Source: SVFI01 sp045535935 (GTDB taxonomy: Bacteria > Bacillota > Clostridia > Lachnospirales > Lachnospiraceae). From it: a DNA stretch of 64,000 bases. Positions 35,919 to 45,600 of the stretch are shown piece by piece (positions within the stretch are counted from its first letter, which is position 1; every line of letters starts with the position of its first letter). The notes beneath the pieces were generated by a model. That model was not told the DNA's origin. It saw nothing but the letters and a program-made list of their open reading frames with translations, and did not search any database. Both the position numbers and the translations under genes were made by a program. The DNA lies in assembly GCA_045535935.1 (NCBI GenBank), contig JAZSMO010000012.1, positions 39,223 through 103,222 of the forward strand, in the 5' to 3' direction.

Positions 35919-36407
35919 ATGAAACTTATCGTTGCAGTAGATAAAAATTGGGGGATCGGAAGAAAAAACGCACTTCTGGTTCATATTCCGAATGATATGA
36001 AATTTTTCAGAAATGAGACGATGGGAAAGGTGATTATCATGGGGCGTAAAACCCTTGAGAGTTTTCCGCAGGGACAGCCGCTTTCCGGAAGAACCAACAT
36101 CGTGCTCACATCGGATCAAAACTATTCCGTGAAAGGTGCGATTGTGGTTCACAGCGTGGAGGAGGCCATCGAGGAGAGTAAAAAGCACGGCGATGAGGTG
36201 TACTGCATCGGCGGCGCCAGCGTGTACAAGCAGTTCCTTTCTTACTGCGATACAGCGTATGTGACGAGAATCGATCACGCTTACGAGGCGGATACGTTCT
36301 TTCCGAATCTGGATGAAATGCCGGAATGGAAGATGACGCAGGAGAGCGAGGAACAGACCTATTTTGATATTGAGTATCGTTTTACTACCTATGAAAAGAT
36401 AAAATAA
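35919..36407 (+). CDS. folA: Dihydrofolate reductase
   Basis: It reduces dihydrofolate to tetrahydrofolate with NADPH. The 162-residue length is standard. IVAVDKNWGIGRKNAL, MKFFRNETMGKVIIMGRKT and YCIGGASVYKQFL are the family's folate- and NADPH-binding signatures. ACGGAGGAAG precedes the ATG. It is second in the thyA-folA operon, closed by the hairpin at 36416-36452. Confidence 0.97.
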   Translation: MKLIVAVDKNWGIGRKNALLVHIPNDMKFFRNETMGKVIIMGRKTLESFPQGQPLSGRTNIVLTSDQNYSVKGAIVVHSVEEAIEESKKHGDEVYCIGGASVYKQFLSYCDTAYVTRIDHAYEADTFFPNLDEMPEWKMTQESEEQTYFDIEYRFTTYEKIK

Positions 36408-36415
36408 TTCCAATA

Positions 36416-36456
36416 AAACAGCACCGAAGGCATTCGCTTTCCGGTGCTGTTTTTGT
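36416..36456. terminator. Bidirectional terminator between folA and the GGDEF gene
   Basis: AAACAGCACCG (36416-36426) pairs with CGGTGCTGTTT (36442-36452); T runs flank it on both strands. Confidence 0.85.
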
Positions 36457-36472
36457 TTATTTATACATAGGA

Positions 36473-37579
36473 TTACTTTGCATTGTATGTGCTTACCACT
36501 TTGTTTCGGCCGGAAGTCTTTCCGATATAGAGCTTTTCGTCGGCCAGAGTCAGCACCTGATCCAGACCTTTGCCGGAGTGATATTCTTCTACGCCGACAC
36601 TGATTGTCAGATGCAATGTTACATCTTTGAAAGAAAATTCTTGGTTTTCTATTTTTATGCGAAGCTCTTCTAAGAATTTGATTGCCTGATCATAGTCCAT
36701 ATTTTCGAAAGTGAGAAGAAATTCTTCACCTCCCCAGCGGGCAACATGTCCCTTGTCTTCCATGTATGTTTTCAGAAGATAGGAAAGGGACTTTAACACG
36801 AAGTCTCCCATGCCGTGGCCGTATTCGTCGTTTACCTTTTTAAAGAAGTCAATGTCCATGATAGCAAGAGAAAAATCTGTCTGATACTTGTTGTAATTGT
36901 TTGTGAGAATAGACAGATGCTCGTTCATGGCACGGCGGTTCCAAAGTGTTGTCAGTGCATCTGTGTTAACCAACTGTTCCAGTCGCTTGTTGTATTGAAT
37001 GATCTTTTCTTCTGATTTCGTATATTTTTCGTAAAAGGCATAAGCGATGGTGGTAAAGGTGAAAAATGTCAGACTGATGTTGATGGTTGACAAAATAATG
37101 CGCATATGCACAGGTGGTGCAGTGTGCAATGGGATAAAATTATTTACAATTGCAATCAGAAGTACGAGCACACCGCAAGAGATAGCGTAAATCAGCTTGC
37201 GACGGATGCGGATCCGGACGGAAAAGAAAACAAGAAGTATGGTAGAAAATATGATCGGAATGAAGAAATAGCCCCAGCCGACAAAGACAGAGAGTAAAAC
37301 GGAACTGATAAGGATGATTGCATTAAATAACCATACAGATGTCAATGTTTTATTTTCGTAGGTGCATATGATGGCACCTAAAAGAATACCGATGTCGAAA
37401 ATCAGAAATAATGTCATAAAAATGTCTCCGGTATAGGCGACCGGAAAAATTAAGATAAAGTGATGTATAATGCATATGATGGAAAGAATACGGACCAAAA
37501 CGGAAAGGTCGTTGGAATCGCCTTCTTTTTCCATATCTTTTAAGATGGTATTTTTGATTTTTTGTATGATATCTTTCAT
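36473..37579 (-). CDS. Membrane-bound diguanylate cyclase (GGDEF)
   Basis: A 368-residue protein with a short cytoplasmic N-terminus, about six membrane helices (residues 28-190) and a GGDEF domain (about 205-368). The signature is WGGEEFLLTF (GGEEF, active form), preceded by DALTTLWNRRAM and IDFFKKVNDEYGH. It should make c-di-GMP from two GTP. I see no RxxD inhibitory site immediately before the signature in the standard position. It probably works against the EAL protein encoded at 18240-20240. It is transcribed alone. Confidence 0.94.
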   Translation of the reverse strand: MKDIIQKIKNTILKDMEKEGDSNDLSVLVRILSIICIIHHFILIFPVAYTGDIFMTLFLIFDIGILLGAIICTYENKTLTSVWLFNAIILISSVLLSVFVGWGYFFIPIIFSTILLVFFSVRIRIRRKLIYAISCGVLVLLIAIVNNFIPLHTAPPVHMRIILSTINISLTFFTFTTIAYAFYEKYTKSEEKIIQYNKRLEQLVNTDALTTLWNRRAMNEHLSILTNNYNKYQTDFSLAIMDIDFFKKVNDEYGHGMGDFVLKSLSYLLKTYMEDKGHVARWGGEEFLLTFENMDYDQAIKFLEELRIKIENQEFSFKDVTLHLTISVGVEEYHSGKGLDQVLTLADEKLYIGKTSGRNKVVSTYNAK

Positions 37580-37666
37580 GGTCAGGAACCTCTGTTATGT
37601 ATATTTGTGCTATGTTTTAAAGTATACCATAATTTTTCGCTATGTTCTATATGAAAAAATGATATA

Positions 37667-37696
37667 TTGACAGTATAAAAAAGGCGGTGGTAAACT
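37667..37696 (+). promoter_or_regulatory. Possible promoter for ilvE
   Basis: TTGACA (37667-37672), an 18-base spacer and TAAACT (37691-37696). A second TTGACA at 37719 lacks a clear -10. Confidence 0.45.
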
Positions 37697-37755
37697 GTTG
37701 GTTGTATAGAAAAGGCGTTTGACAGCCCGACAAAATCACGAAAGGAAGCGAAGTT

Positions 37756-38781
37756 ATGGAAAAGAAAAATATCGACTGGTCAAATCTCGGTTTCGGATAC
37801 ATACAGACAGATATGAGATTTGTTTCAAATTATAAAGACGGCGCATGGGATGAAGGCGCTTTGACGGAGGACGCGACTGTCGTGATTAACGAGTGCGCAG
37901 GAGTTCTTCAGTATGCACAGACAATATTTGAGGGTATGAAAGCATATACCACAGAGGATGGACATATCGTAGTGTTCCGTCCGGATCTCAATGCATCCCG
38001 CATGGCAGATTCTGCGCGCAGACTTGAGATGCCGGTATATCCGGAAGATAAATTTGTAGAAGCGGTTGTAAAGACGGTGGAAGCGAATGCAGCATATGTA
38101 CCTCCATATGGTTCCGGCGCATCTTTATACCTTAGACCTTATATGTTCGGAAGTAATCCGGTTATCGGAGTAAAGCCGGCGGACGAATATCAGTTCCGTG
38201 TTTTTGCGACACCGGTCGGACCGTATTTTAAAGGCGGCGTGAAGCCGTTGACACTGAAAGTCAGTGATTATGACAGAGCAGCACCATGCGGAACCGGTCA
38301 TATCAAAGCCGGTCTCAACTACGCAATGAGTCTTCATGCGATTGTGACTGCACATGAAGAAGGCTATGATGAAAACATGTATCTGGATGCATCCACAAGA
38401 ACAAAAGTGGAAGAGACAGGCGGAGCGAACTTCCTGTTTGTGACAAAGGACAATAAAGTGGTAACACCGAAGTCAGACAGCATTCTTCCGTCTATCACAC
38501 GTCGTTCACTGATGTACGTTGCAAAAGAGTATCTGGGACTCGAAGTGGAAGAGAGAGAAGTTTACATTGACGAAGTTAAAGATTTTGCTGAGTGCGGACT
38601 CTGCGGAACCGCAGCAGTTATCTCTCCGGTAGGAAAGATTGTAAATCACGGAGAAGAAATCTGTTTCCCGAGCGGAATGGACAAAATGGGACCGATTACA
38701 CAGAAGCTTTATGATACACTGACCGGTATTCAGATGGGAAGAATCGAAGCTCCGGAAGGCTGGATCAAAGTGATTTGCTAA
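37756..38781 (+). CDS. ilvE: Branched-chain amino-acid aminotransferase
   Basis: This PLP enzyme exchanges amino groups between glutamate and the keto acids of valine, leucine and isoleucine. The 341-residue length and motifs match the bacterial/eukaryotic BCAT2-like class: QTIFEGMKAY, RLEMPVYPED, GHIKAGLNYA with the PLP lysine, EETGGANFLF, LPSITRRSL and ECGLCGTAAVISPV. AAAGGAAG stands before the ATG. It is flanked by its own promoter candidate and a terminator, so it is probably monocistronic. Confidence 0.96.
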   Translation: MEKKNIDWSNLGFGYIQTDMRFVSNYKDGAWDEGALTEDATVVINECAGVLQYAQTIFEGMKAYTTEDGHIVVFRPDLNASRMADSARRLEMPVYPEDKFVEAVVKTVEANAAYVPPYGSGASLYLRPYMFGSNPVIGVKPADEYQFRVFATPVGPYFKGGVKPLTLKVSDYDRAAPCGTGHIKAGLNYAMSLHAIVTAHEEGYDENMYLDASTRTKVEETGGANFLFVTKDNKVVTPKSDSILPSITRRSLMYVAKEYLGLEVEEREVYIDEVKDFAECGLCGTAAVISPVGKIVNHGEEICFPSGMDKMGPITQKLYDTLTGIQMGRIEAPEGWIKVIC

Positions 38782-38800
38782 AATAGAAGACAAAAATAAG

Positions 38801-38843
38801 AAAAGAGTGGTACAGACGGATGTTTTGTATCATTCTTTTTTTT
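38801..38843 (+). terminator. Terminator of ilvE
   Basis: A 12-pair stem with two G-T pairs (about 38803-38814 with 38825-38836), followed by eight T. Confidence 0.82.
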
Positions 38844-38865
38844 GAAAAAATTTTATGAAAAACTA

Positions 38866-38893
38866 TTGACAAATCAAAATAAAGCTGTATTAT
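38866..38893 (+). promoter_or_regulatory. Promoter of the GntR-ABC operon
   Basis: TTGACA (38866-38871), a 16-base spacer and TATTAT (38888-38893). Confidence 0.72.
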
Positions 38894-38922
38894 TGTATTA
38901 AACGAGTAGTACAGTAATACAA
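38893..38922. promoter_or_regulatory. Inverted repeat, probable GntR/YtrA operator
   Basis: TTGTATTA (38893-38900) and TAATACAA (38915-38922) form a perfect 8-base inverted repeat just downstream of the -10 box. YtrA-type regulators commonly repress their own ABC operons from such sites. Confidence 0.6.
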
Positions 38923-38957
38923 AATGCGTGTCATCAAAATAGAAAGGAGAGAAGACT

Positions 38958-39326
38958 ATGTCATGGGATTTGAATAACGACAGACCGATTTATGCACAGA
39001 TTGTTGAGAAGATTCAACTGCGGATCGTGTCGGGATTTTATCCATTGGGAAGCAAGCTGCCAAGTGTCAGGGAATTGGCTGCGGAAGCAGGGGTGAATCC
39101 GAATACGATGCAGAAAGCGTTTATGGAGCTGGAGAGAAGCGGTTTGCTCACAACCATGCGGACAAGCGGGAGAATAGTTACGGAGGATGAATCAATGATT
39201 CGAGAAGTGAAGGAAACAATTGCAAAACAGGAAATAGAGCAATTTTTCAAAAAAATGAGGGAAATCGGATTCAGCCAGGAACAAACTTTGGATCTGGCGA
39301 AAAGTGTGTGTAAGGAGGAAAAATAA
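38958..39326 (+). CDS. GntR-family regulator, YtrA subfamily
   Basis: The 122-residue protein has the short form typical of YtrA: a winged HTH (about 10-75; PIYAQIVEKIQLRIVSGFYP, then LPSVRELAAEAGVNPNTMQK) and a small helical dimerisation tail (about 78-120), without a large ligand domain. It probably represses its own operon through the inverted repeat at 38893-38922. Its stop overlaps the ABC ATPase start by one base (TAATG), showing translational coupling. Confidence 0.93.
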   Translation: MSWDLNNDRPIYAQIVEKIQLRIVSGFYPLGSKLPSVRELAAEAGVNPNTMQKAFMELERSGLLTTMRTSGRIVTEDESMIREVKETIAKQEIEQFFKKMREIGFSQEQTLDLAKSVCKEEK

Positions 39327-40027
39327 TGAGTGCATTAGTGGAATGTGTAGGACTGACAAAATGCTATACCAACGGAGTTCCGGCTGTTGCAGGACTTAAT
39401 CTGACGATTGAAAAGGGGCATATCGTCGGACTTTTGGGACCGAACGGAAGCGGTAAGACAACCTTGATCAAGATGATCAACGGGTTGTTGCGTCCGACGG
39501 AAGGCGCTGTTTTGGTCAATGGATTTGAACCGGGTGTTGAGACGAAGAAAAGGGTATCTTATCTTCCGGAGCGGACCTATTTGGAGGCGCAGAGAACGGT
39601 GGCGGATATGCTTGCGTTCTTTGAAGATTTTTATGAAGATTTCAAACCGGACAGAGCAAAAGAGATGCTTGCGTCGCTCGGAATTGAGCCGAAGGCGAGA
39701 ATGAAGACACTTTCAAAAGGTACGAAAGAAAAAGTACAGCTCATTCTTGTAATGAGCCGAGACGCAGATTTGTTTATTTTGGATGAGCCGATCGCAGGTG
39801 TGGATCCGGCGGCAAGAGATTATATTATCCGCACGATTATCAGCAACTACAATCCGGAAGCTTCCGTGATCATTTGTACTCATTTGATTTCAGATATCGA
39901 GAATATTTTGGATGATGTGGTGTTTATCAAACAGGGACAGATTGTTCTCCAGATGTCGGTGGACGATATCAGAGAAAAACACGGCAAGACAGTAGATGCT
40001 TATTTCAGGGAGGTGTTCGCATGTTAA
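39326..40027 (+). CDS. ABC transporter ATP-binding protein
   Basis: A 233-residue ATPase with Walker A GPNGSGKTTL, the signature as LSKGTKEKVQL (LSxGxxxK variant seen in YtrB/CcmA-like exporters), Walker B LFILDEP and the switch His in IICTHL. The family usually powers efflux of peptides or lantibiotics, or acts in cell-envelope stress. It is coupled to the regulator upstream and overlaps the permease gene by 7 bases. Confidence 0.94.
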   Translation: MSALVECVGLTKCYTNGVPAVAGLNLTIEKGHIVGLLGPNGSGKTTLIKMINGLLRPTEGAVLVNGFEPGVETKKRVSYLPERTYLEAQRTVADMLAFFEDFYEDFKPDRAKEMLASLGIEPKARMKTLSKGTKEKVQLILVMSRDADLFILDEPIAGVDPAARDYIIRTIISNYNPEASVIICTHLISDIENILDDVVFIKQGQIVLQMSVDDIREKHGKTVDAYFREVFAC

Positions 40028-40836
40028 AGAAATTATTTGTACATGAGTGGAAAGACAGTTGGAGACTGGTCGGAATCATGAATCTGATCGTAATCGGACT
40101 GACATTAATCGGAACTTTTTTCCTGAATAATGAGACATGGAATGCCATGGATAAAAATGAATTTATTGCAGTGACGGTTGTGACGTATATGATGTTCTTT
40201 ATTTCCAGTATTGCGGCGCTTTCTATGGTTGTTACTTTTTATTTCTACATCCGTTTTTACAGAAATCTGTACACGGATCAGGGATATCTGATGCATACGT
40301 TGCCGGTAACGGCGCACCAGCTCATCTGGTCGAAGACGTTTGTGGCAACAATCTGGATGGTAATCAGTACAGTCGTTATGATAGGTTCTGTCTTCGGACT
40401 GGTATTTGCTGCAATTCCGGGAGAGGGACGGAGCGAATTTTGGAGTGAAATGTCAGAGGCATTTGCAACGATGGATTTTGACGGCAGAGCAGTAGCGATT
40501 GTTCTTTTGTACATTATCGCAATGATAGTAGGTCAGTTATCCAATGTTTTTATGGGATATGCTTCTATCAGTATCGGACAGATGTTCAAGAAACAGAAGG
40601 TACTCGGAGCCATTGGTGTTTATATCGGTATATACATGTTGATCCAGACGATTTCTTCTTACGGAATGCTGTTTGTTACAATGTTCATTGATCCGTATGT
40701 AATGGAGACGTCCATGGAAGCGGATAATTTTATGATTGTATTTCTGTTGATTTTAATGCTTATTTCAGGACTGTTGTCCGCAGGATTCTACTGTATCACA
40801 CATTACATAATGAAGAATAAACTGAATCTTGAATAA
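40021..40836 (+). CDS. ABC transporter permease
   Basis: A 271-residue membrane protein with about six helices: one near 15-38, then pairs around 55-80, 105-135, 160-190, 195-220 and 240-262. It matches the ABC-2/YtrC-like pattern for exporters encoded next to GntR-YtrA regulators. It forms a three-gene operon with the regulator and ATPase. The cargo is unknown; related systems respond to cell-wall antibiotics. The transcript ends at 40861-40901. Confidence 0.87.
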   Translation: MLKKLFVHEWKDSWRLVGIMNLIVIGLTLIGTFFLNNETWNAMDKNEFIAVTVVTYMMFFISSIAALSMVVTFYFYIRFYRNLYTDQGYLMHTLPVTAHQLIWSKTFVATIWMVISTVVMIGSVFGLVFAAIPGEGRSEFWSEMSEAFATMDFDGRAVAIVLLYIIAMIVGQLSNVFMGYASISIGQMFKKQKVLGAIGVYIGIYMLIQTISSYGMLFVTMFIDPYVMETSMEADNFMIVFLLILMLISGLLSAGFYCITHYIMKNKLNLE

Positions 40837-40860
40837 TTAAAAAACAGATAACAAAATAGA

Positions 40861-40901
40861 AAACCTCTGCATATGATGATAAAAAATGCAGAGGTTTTTT
40901 T
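40861..40901 (+). terminator. Terminator whose right arm contains the next gene's ribosome site
   Basis: AAACCTCTGCAT (40861-40872) pairs perfectly with ATGCAGAGGTTT (40886-40897), followed by T. GAGG at 40891-40894 in the right arm lies 7 bases before the ATG at 40902, so read-through transcripts would hide this ribosome site. Confidence 0.9.
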
Positions 40902-42164
40902 ATGCGAAAATATAATCTGAGACAGGCACAGGTCAGCGATATGGTCGATCGCGGGACGCTTGCTTTGCAGGTGACAAGCTCTATTGGCAGGATTCCGGTG
41001 GAAAATGCCAGAATTCGCATTTCTTACACAGGGGAGCCGGATCGGGTTTTGGAGGAGTTAACAACAAATGACAGTGGGGAGACCGAAAATGTTGAATTGG
41101 CGGCGCCTCCTATTGAACTGAGTCTTGAACCGTCGGAAATACAGCCGTATTCCGAATATAATATTCTGGTGGATGCGCCGGGATATGAGTCGGTTATCAT
41201 TACCGGAAGCGAAATTCTTGCAGACCGGACAGCGGTTCAAAATGTGGTCATGACACCTGTTGAGAGTATGGACGAAGCGGAGGAAGATATCGATATTCCG
41301 GAACATACGCTGTATGGGGATTATCCGTCCAAAATTCCTGAATCTGAGATTAAACCGATGGCTGAAACGGGAGAAATCGTATTGTCGCGTGTGGTAATTC
41401 CGGAATATGTGGTTGTTCATGATGGAGTTCCTTCGGATGCGACGGCAAATAATTATTATGTGAGATACAAGGATTATATTAAAAATGTTGTTTCTTCAGA
41501 GATTTATGCCACATGGCCGGAGGCTGCCATTTATGCCAATACGCTCTGTATTCTTTCGGTCACTTTGAACCGTGTGTTTACGGAGTGGTATCGTGGGAAA
41601 GGGTATGATTTTACGATTACAAGCTCTACGGCTTATGATCAGAAGTGGATTTACGGAAGAAATACGTATGAAAATATGGATCGGATTGTGGATAGTATAT
41701 TTGCAAACTATCTGTCACGTCCGGGAGTGAAACAGCCGATTTATACCGGTTATTGTGACGGTAACCAGACAAATTGCGACGGACTGAAGCAGTGGGGAAG
41801 CAAGTATCTGGCGGAGGAGGGGTATTCAGCCATAGAGATTATCCGCTATTATTTCGGAAATGACATGTATATCAATACGTCGGAGGCAATTGCGGGGATT
41901 CCTGCGTCATGGCCGGGATATAATCTGGGAATCGGTGCAAGCGGGGATAAGGTGAGACAGATGCAGAACCAGCTTAGAAGAATTGCACAGAATTATCCGG
42001 CGATACCGGTAATCACGGCAGATGGGGTTTACGGAGAACAGACTGCTGAAGCAGTCCGTACATTCCAAAGAATATTCCGGCTTCCGCAGACAGGCATAGT
42101 AGATTATTCTACGTGGTATGAGATATCTAATATCTATGTGGGTGTCACACGGATTGCGGAATAA
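40902..42164 (+). CDS. SpoIID-like / peptidoglycan-binding domain protein
   Basis: The 420-residue protein begins with a carboxypeptidase-regulatory or CnaB-like beta domain (about 15-112, ending VQNVVMTPVE), then a Pro/Glu linker, a SpoIID-like segment (about 165-300: VRYKDYIKNVVSSEIYATWP and ITSSTAYDQKWIYG), and a peptidoglycan-binding domain type 1 (about 345-410: GASGDKVRQMQNQL, ADGVYGEQTAEAV). This set suggests cell-wall remodelling, perhaps in sporulation. No signal peptide or membrane helix is seen, which is odd for a wall protein; a mother-cell role or non-classical location is possible. The ribosome site lies inside the preceding terminator. It converges with the regulator gene, 3 bases from its end. 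Confidence 0.82.
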   Translation: MRKYNLRQAQVSDMVDRGTLALQVTSSIGRIPVENARIRISYTGEPDRVLEELTTNDSGETENVELAAPPIELSLEPSEIQPYSEYNILVDAPGYESVIITGSEILADRTAVQNVVMTPVESMDEAEEDIDIPEHTLYGDYPSKIPESEIKPMAETGEIVLSRVVIPEYVVVHDGVPSDATANNYYVRYKDYIKNVVSSEIYATWPEAAIYANTLCILSVTLNRVFTEWYRGKGYDFTITSSTAYDQKWIYGRNTYENMDRIVDSIFANYLSRPGVKQPIYTGYCDGNQTNCDGLKQWGSKYLAEEGYSAIEIIRYYFGNDMYINTSEAIAGIPASWPGYNLGIGASGDKVRQMQNQLRRIAQNYPAIPVITADGVYGEQTAEAVRTFQRIFRLPQTGIVDYSTWYEISNIYVGVTRIAE

Positions 42165-42166
42165 AA

Positions 42167-42523
42167 TTATAATTGATTTTTGATGGCTTCGAAGCTCTGC
42201 TTGCTGATGATGTGTTCGATTTTGCAGGCATCTTCGATAGCTATATCTTCCGGGACACCGATTTTAATGAGCCAACCCGATAGCACTTCATGTCTCTCGA
42301 ATACCATTTCGGCAATTTCTTTTCCTGCATCGGTAAGATAGATGAATCCTGCGTCGGTTACCGTAATATAGTTTTTCTCGCGAAGATTTTTCATGGCTAT
42401 ACTGATGCTGGATTTTTTGAAATTTAACTCTGTGGCAATATCAATCGAACGGACAACCGGAAGTTTGCGGCTGAGTACCAGTATGGTTTCAAGATAATTT
42501 TCGGCAGATTCATTTATATGCAT
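42167..42523 (-). CDS. DtxR/MntR-family metal-responsive regulator
   Basis: A 118-residue repressor-type protein: an N-terminal winged helix (ESAENYLETILVLSR, VRSIDIATELNFKKSSIS) and the metal-binding dimerisation domain (FERHEVLSGWLIKIGV, EDACKIEHIIS). The C-terminal SH3-like domain is missing, as in MntR. The conserved His/Glu/Cys/His ligands (H in FERHEVL, E-D-A-C-K-I-E-H) are visible. It is divergent from the large operon at 42642; the shared region contains a long inverted repeat. Confidence 0.9.
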   Translation of the reverse strand: MHINESAENYLETILVLSRKLPVVRSIDIATELNFKKSSISIAMKNLREKNYITVTDAGFIYLTDAGKEIAEMVFERHEVLSGWLIKIGVPEDIAIEDACKIEHIISKQSFEAIKNQL

Positions 42524-42568
42524 AACAAATTCCCTTCCCTACAAAAACAGATCTTTATAATTATAGAA

Positions 42569-42603
42569 AAGTATACCACACTAATCGGAAAAATGGTATA
42601 CTT
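42569..42603. promoter_or_regulatory. Inverted repeat in the divergent control region
   Basis: AAGTATACC (42569-42577) and GGTATACTT (42595-42603) are perfect inverted copies separated by 17 bases. Each arm contains TATAC or TATACT, so it may hold -10 boxes for both directions, an operator for the DtxR/MntR-like protein, or both. Confidence 0.5.
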
Positions 42604-42641
42604 ACAAAAAGAGTTTCTGCGTGGAAAGGGAGGTGAAACAG

Positions 42642-45600
42642 TTGTACCGTGTAGAGAGATATCTGTCGCTGGAAGATATGCAGCAGGATGGTGGTGTGCT
42701 CGAAGTGTCAGAGAGCAGGATCGAGTTGTCAGTGGGTGAGGATGAGGTCTGTGACGGTGAGATCAGAGTGCGCTCCGGATCGGGACGGGAGGTACATGTA
42801 TTTTGTTATTCCGATCACTATCGGATGCAGTGCCGTGTCAATGAATTTATCGGAAGAGAAGGTACATTAAATTATCGTTTTGATGCGGCCGGTCTGGATG
42901 TCGGAAGCATCGTAAAGGGTGAATTTTGTCTGCTTTCCGAGGCGGGAGAATATCATATCCCGTTTTCGGTTACCGTCAGACAGCCTCTTGCCGGGACGTC
43001 GTTGGGAGAAATCCGCAATCTGTTTCACTTTGCAAACCTTGCCAAAGAAAATTGGAAAGAAGCGGTAAAGCTTTTTTATTCCGAGTATTTTCATATGCTT
43101 TTTTACGGGCACGATCATCGTTACTACGATCTCTACCGCGCGTTGTCGGGATGTGCGGGGAATGAGCACAATGTCGATGAGTTTCTTGTCGGGATACATA
43201 AAAAGCAGAAAAACACCTATCATGTGGCAGAGGAAGGATTGCTGTTAAACCATGTGTCGGGAGTGAGACAGGAGTCGCTCACACTGATTTGTGACGGATG
43301 GGGATATATGCATGTAAAAGTCCGCACGCAGGGAGAATTTTTGACTCCGCTGAAGACGAGCCTGTCGGAGGCGGATTTTGACCGGAATACATGCAAGGTG
43401 TTGTTTGAAGTGAATGAAGATATGCTTTTCGGTGAATGCGCGACAGGAAGTGTTGTGTTTGAATATGACGGAGGAAGTGTTGAGGTTCCGGTCATAGTCA
43501 ACCGTCCGGCGGAGATGTCCCGAAAACAGTTGCAGAGGCAGGAAGAGAAGCTGTTACTTGTACAGCTGATGCACCAGTATATCGCTTGTGAAACATTGCC
43601 TTTGCAGCGCAGTGCCTATTTGAAGGATGCGGAGAAGACAATAGAGAAGATTAATGCCGGATATGGCAGGAATCTGTGGGGAAGATTGTATCAGATGCAT
43701 GTTCTGATAGAGCAGGATCGTGCAAATGAGGCCAAATGGGTTCTTTCCCATATAGAAAATACGCACAAGCAGGAAAATATGGAGCCGGCCCAATACGGAT
43801 ACTACCTTTACCTGCGAAGTGAACTTGCAGAGGATGAGAGATTTCGCAGAAGCGTCACGGAGCAATTAAAAAAGTTACTCGATGCTAACCCTAAAGAAAC
43901 ATTTCTCGCCTGTCTTTATATGAAGATGATGGAGGATGTGGTTTGGCAAAAACGACTCACCTTTTATGAGCATCAGTATGCACAGGGGAGTCGGAGTCCG
44001 CTGTTATATCTGGAAGCCTATAAAGTGTTTGCGGAAAGTCCGGCGTATCTTGTGAAGATAGATGAGTTCGAGATCAGCGTGTTGCGATTCGGAATACGTT
44101 ATGGGTTATATACGGCGGAGATGGCAGAGAGGGTCGCTGATCTGATTCTCCGGAAGAAGGATATGTCTGCCATGCTTTTCCGTTTTTTGGGAGAAAGCTA
44201 CGGAGTGTATCCGCAGGATTCCATGTTGCAGGCGCTTTGCGTTCTGATGATCCGCAGCGGTATGTGCGGACCGGAGTGCTTCGGCTGGTATGAACTTGCA
44301 GTGCACAAGCAGATGAGAATCACGTCGCTGTATGAATATTATATGAGATCGGCTGATACGAGAGCGGATCGCCTTCCGCCGAGAGCAGTTCTCATGTATT
44401 TTGCATATCGGTGTGACCTGGATGAAAGAAGAATCGCATATCTGTATGCGCTTCTGGTACGGCACAGGGAAGAGATTCCGGAGCTGTTTCGCCAATATAG
44501 GGATAATATAGAACAATTTGCAATTTCAGAACTTGAAAAGGGACTGATCAGTGAGAATCTGGCGGTGATATACCGGTATTTTCTTGCAGAAGGGGAGACG
44601 GTGCTTCCGAAGGACAAAATACAAAAGGTGGCCTTTCGCCATTTGATCAAGGTGCACAGGGACGGAATTGCAAATGTGATTGTCGTACAGGACAAATTAA
44701 AACAGGAAACGGCCTACCCGATTGAGAAAGACCGTGCGTATGTGGATTGCTATACACCGGATTATGTCGTTGTTCTTGAGGATGCAGAAGGAAACCGTTA
44801 CTGTGACGAAGCCGCTTGGACCGATATCCAATTGATGCCGGTGGAGAAGCCGGCGATGTATCTGCCCCAGCAACCGGTGACCAATATCGGAATTGCGCTT
44901 TATCAGACAAATATAGGTGGCAATCCGGAGCAGGCCGATCCGGCGCTTTGGCCGATATATGAGCAGCTGGCGGTTTCTTCGCGGGTGGATGAAGGATATC
45001 GCTGTGAGGTCGCAACCCGATTGTTACGGTTGTATTTTGACAATGAGAAATACGATGAGATGCACAGGATTTTGAAATCGTATGATGTATCTGCTGTCAC
45101 GTCGTCTGAGCGTGCTGAGGTGGTACGCTACCTGGTTTATCTGGAGCAGGATGCACAGGCACTGGATATTTTGTACAATTATGGATTTGAAAATGTATCG
45201 GCGAAGGTACTCGCCCGGTTGATCGTAAGAATCCTGGAGACCGAACCGCTGTTTGACGGAAGGCTGTCGGCGCTCGTGTACTATACATTTAAGCTTGGGA
45301 AATATACACAGGATATGTTGCTGTATCTTTGCCGATATTTTGAAGGGTCACTGAAACAGATGCGTGATATATGGCGGGCGGCGGCCGGTTTTGATGTGGA
45401 TGCATCCCGCATTGCGGAGCGGATTCTTCAGGCGTATTTGTTTTCTCGTGCCTATCTGGCGGGGATAGCGGATGTGTTTGAGTACTATATGTCGCACAGG
45501 AAAAGAGACAGCGTGGTCAGATGTTATCTTCGTGCAATGGCATATCGCTATTTTGTGAAGCAGCAGGTTGTTTCGCCGGAAGTATTTACGGCAATGGAAA

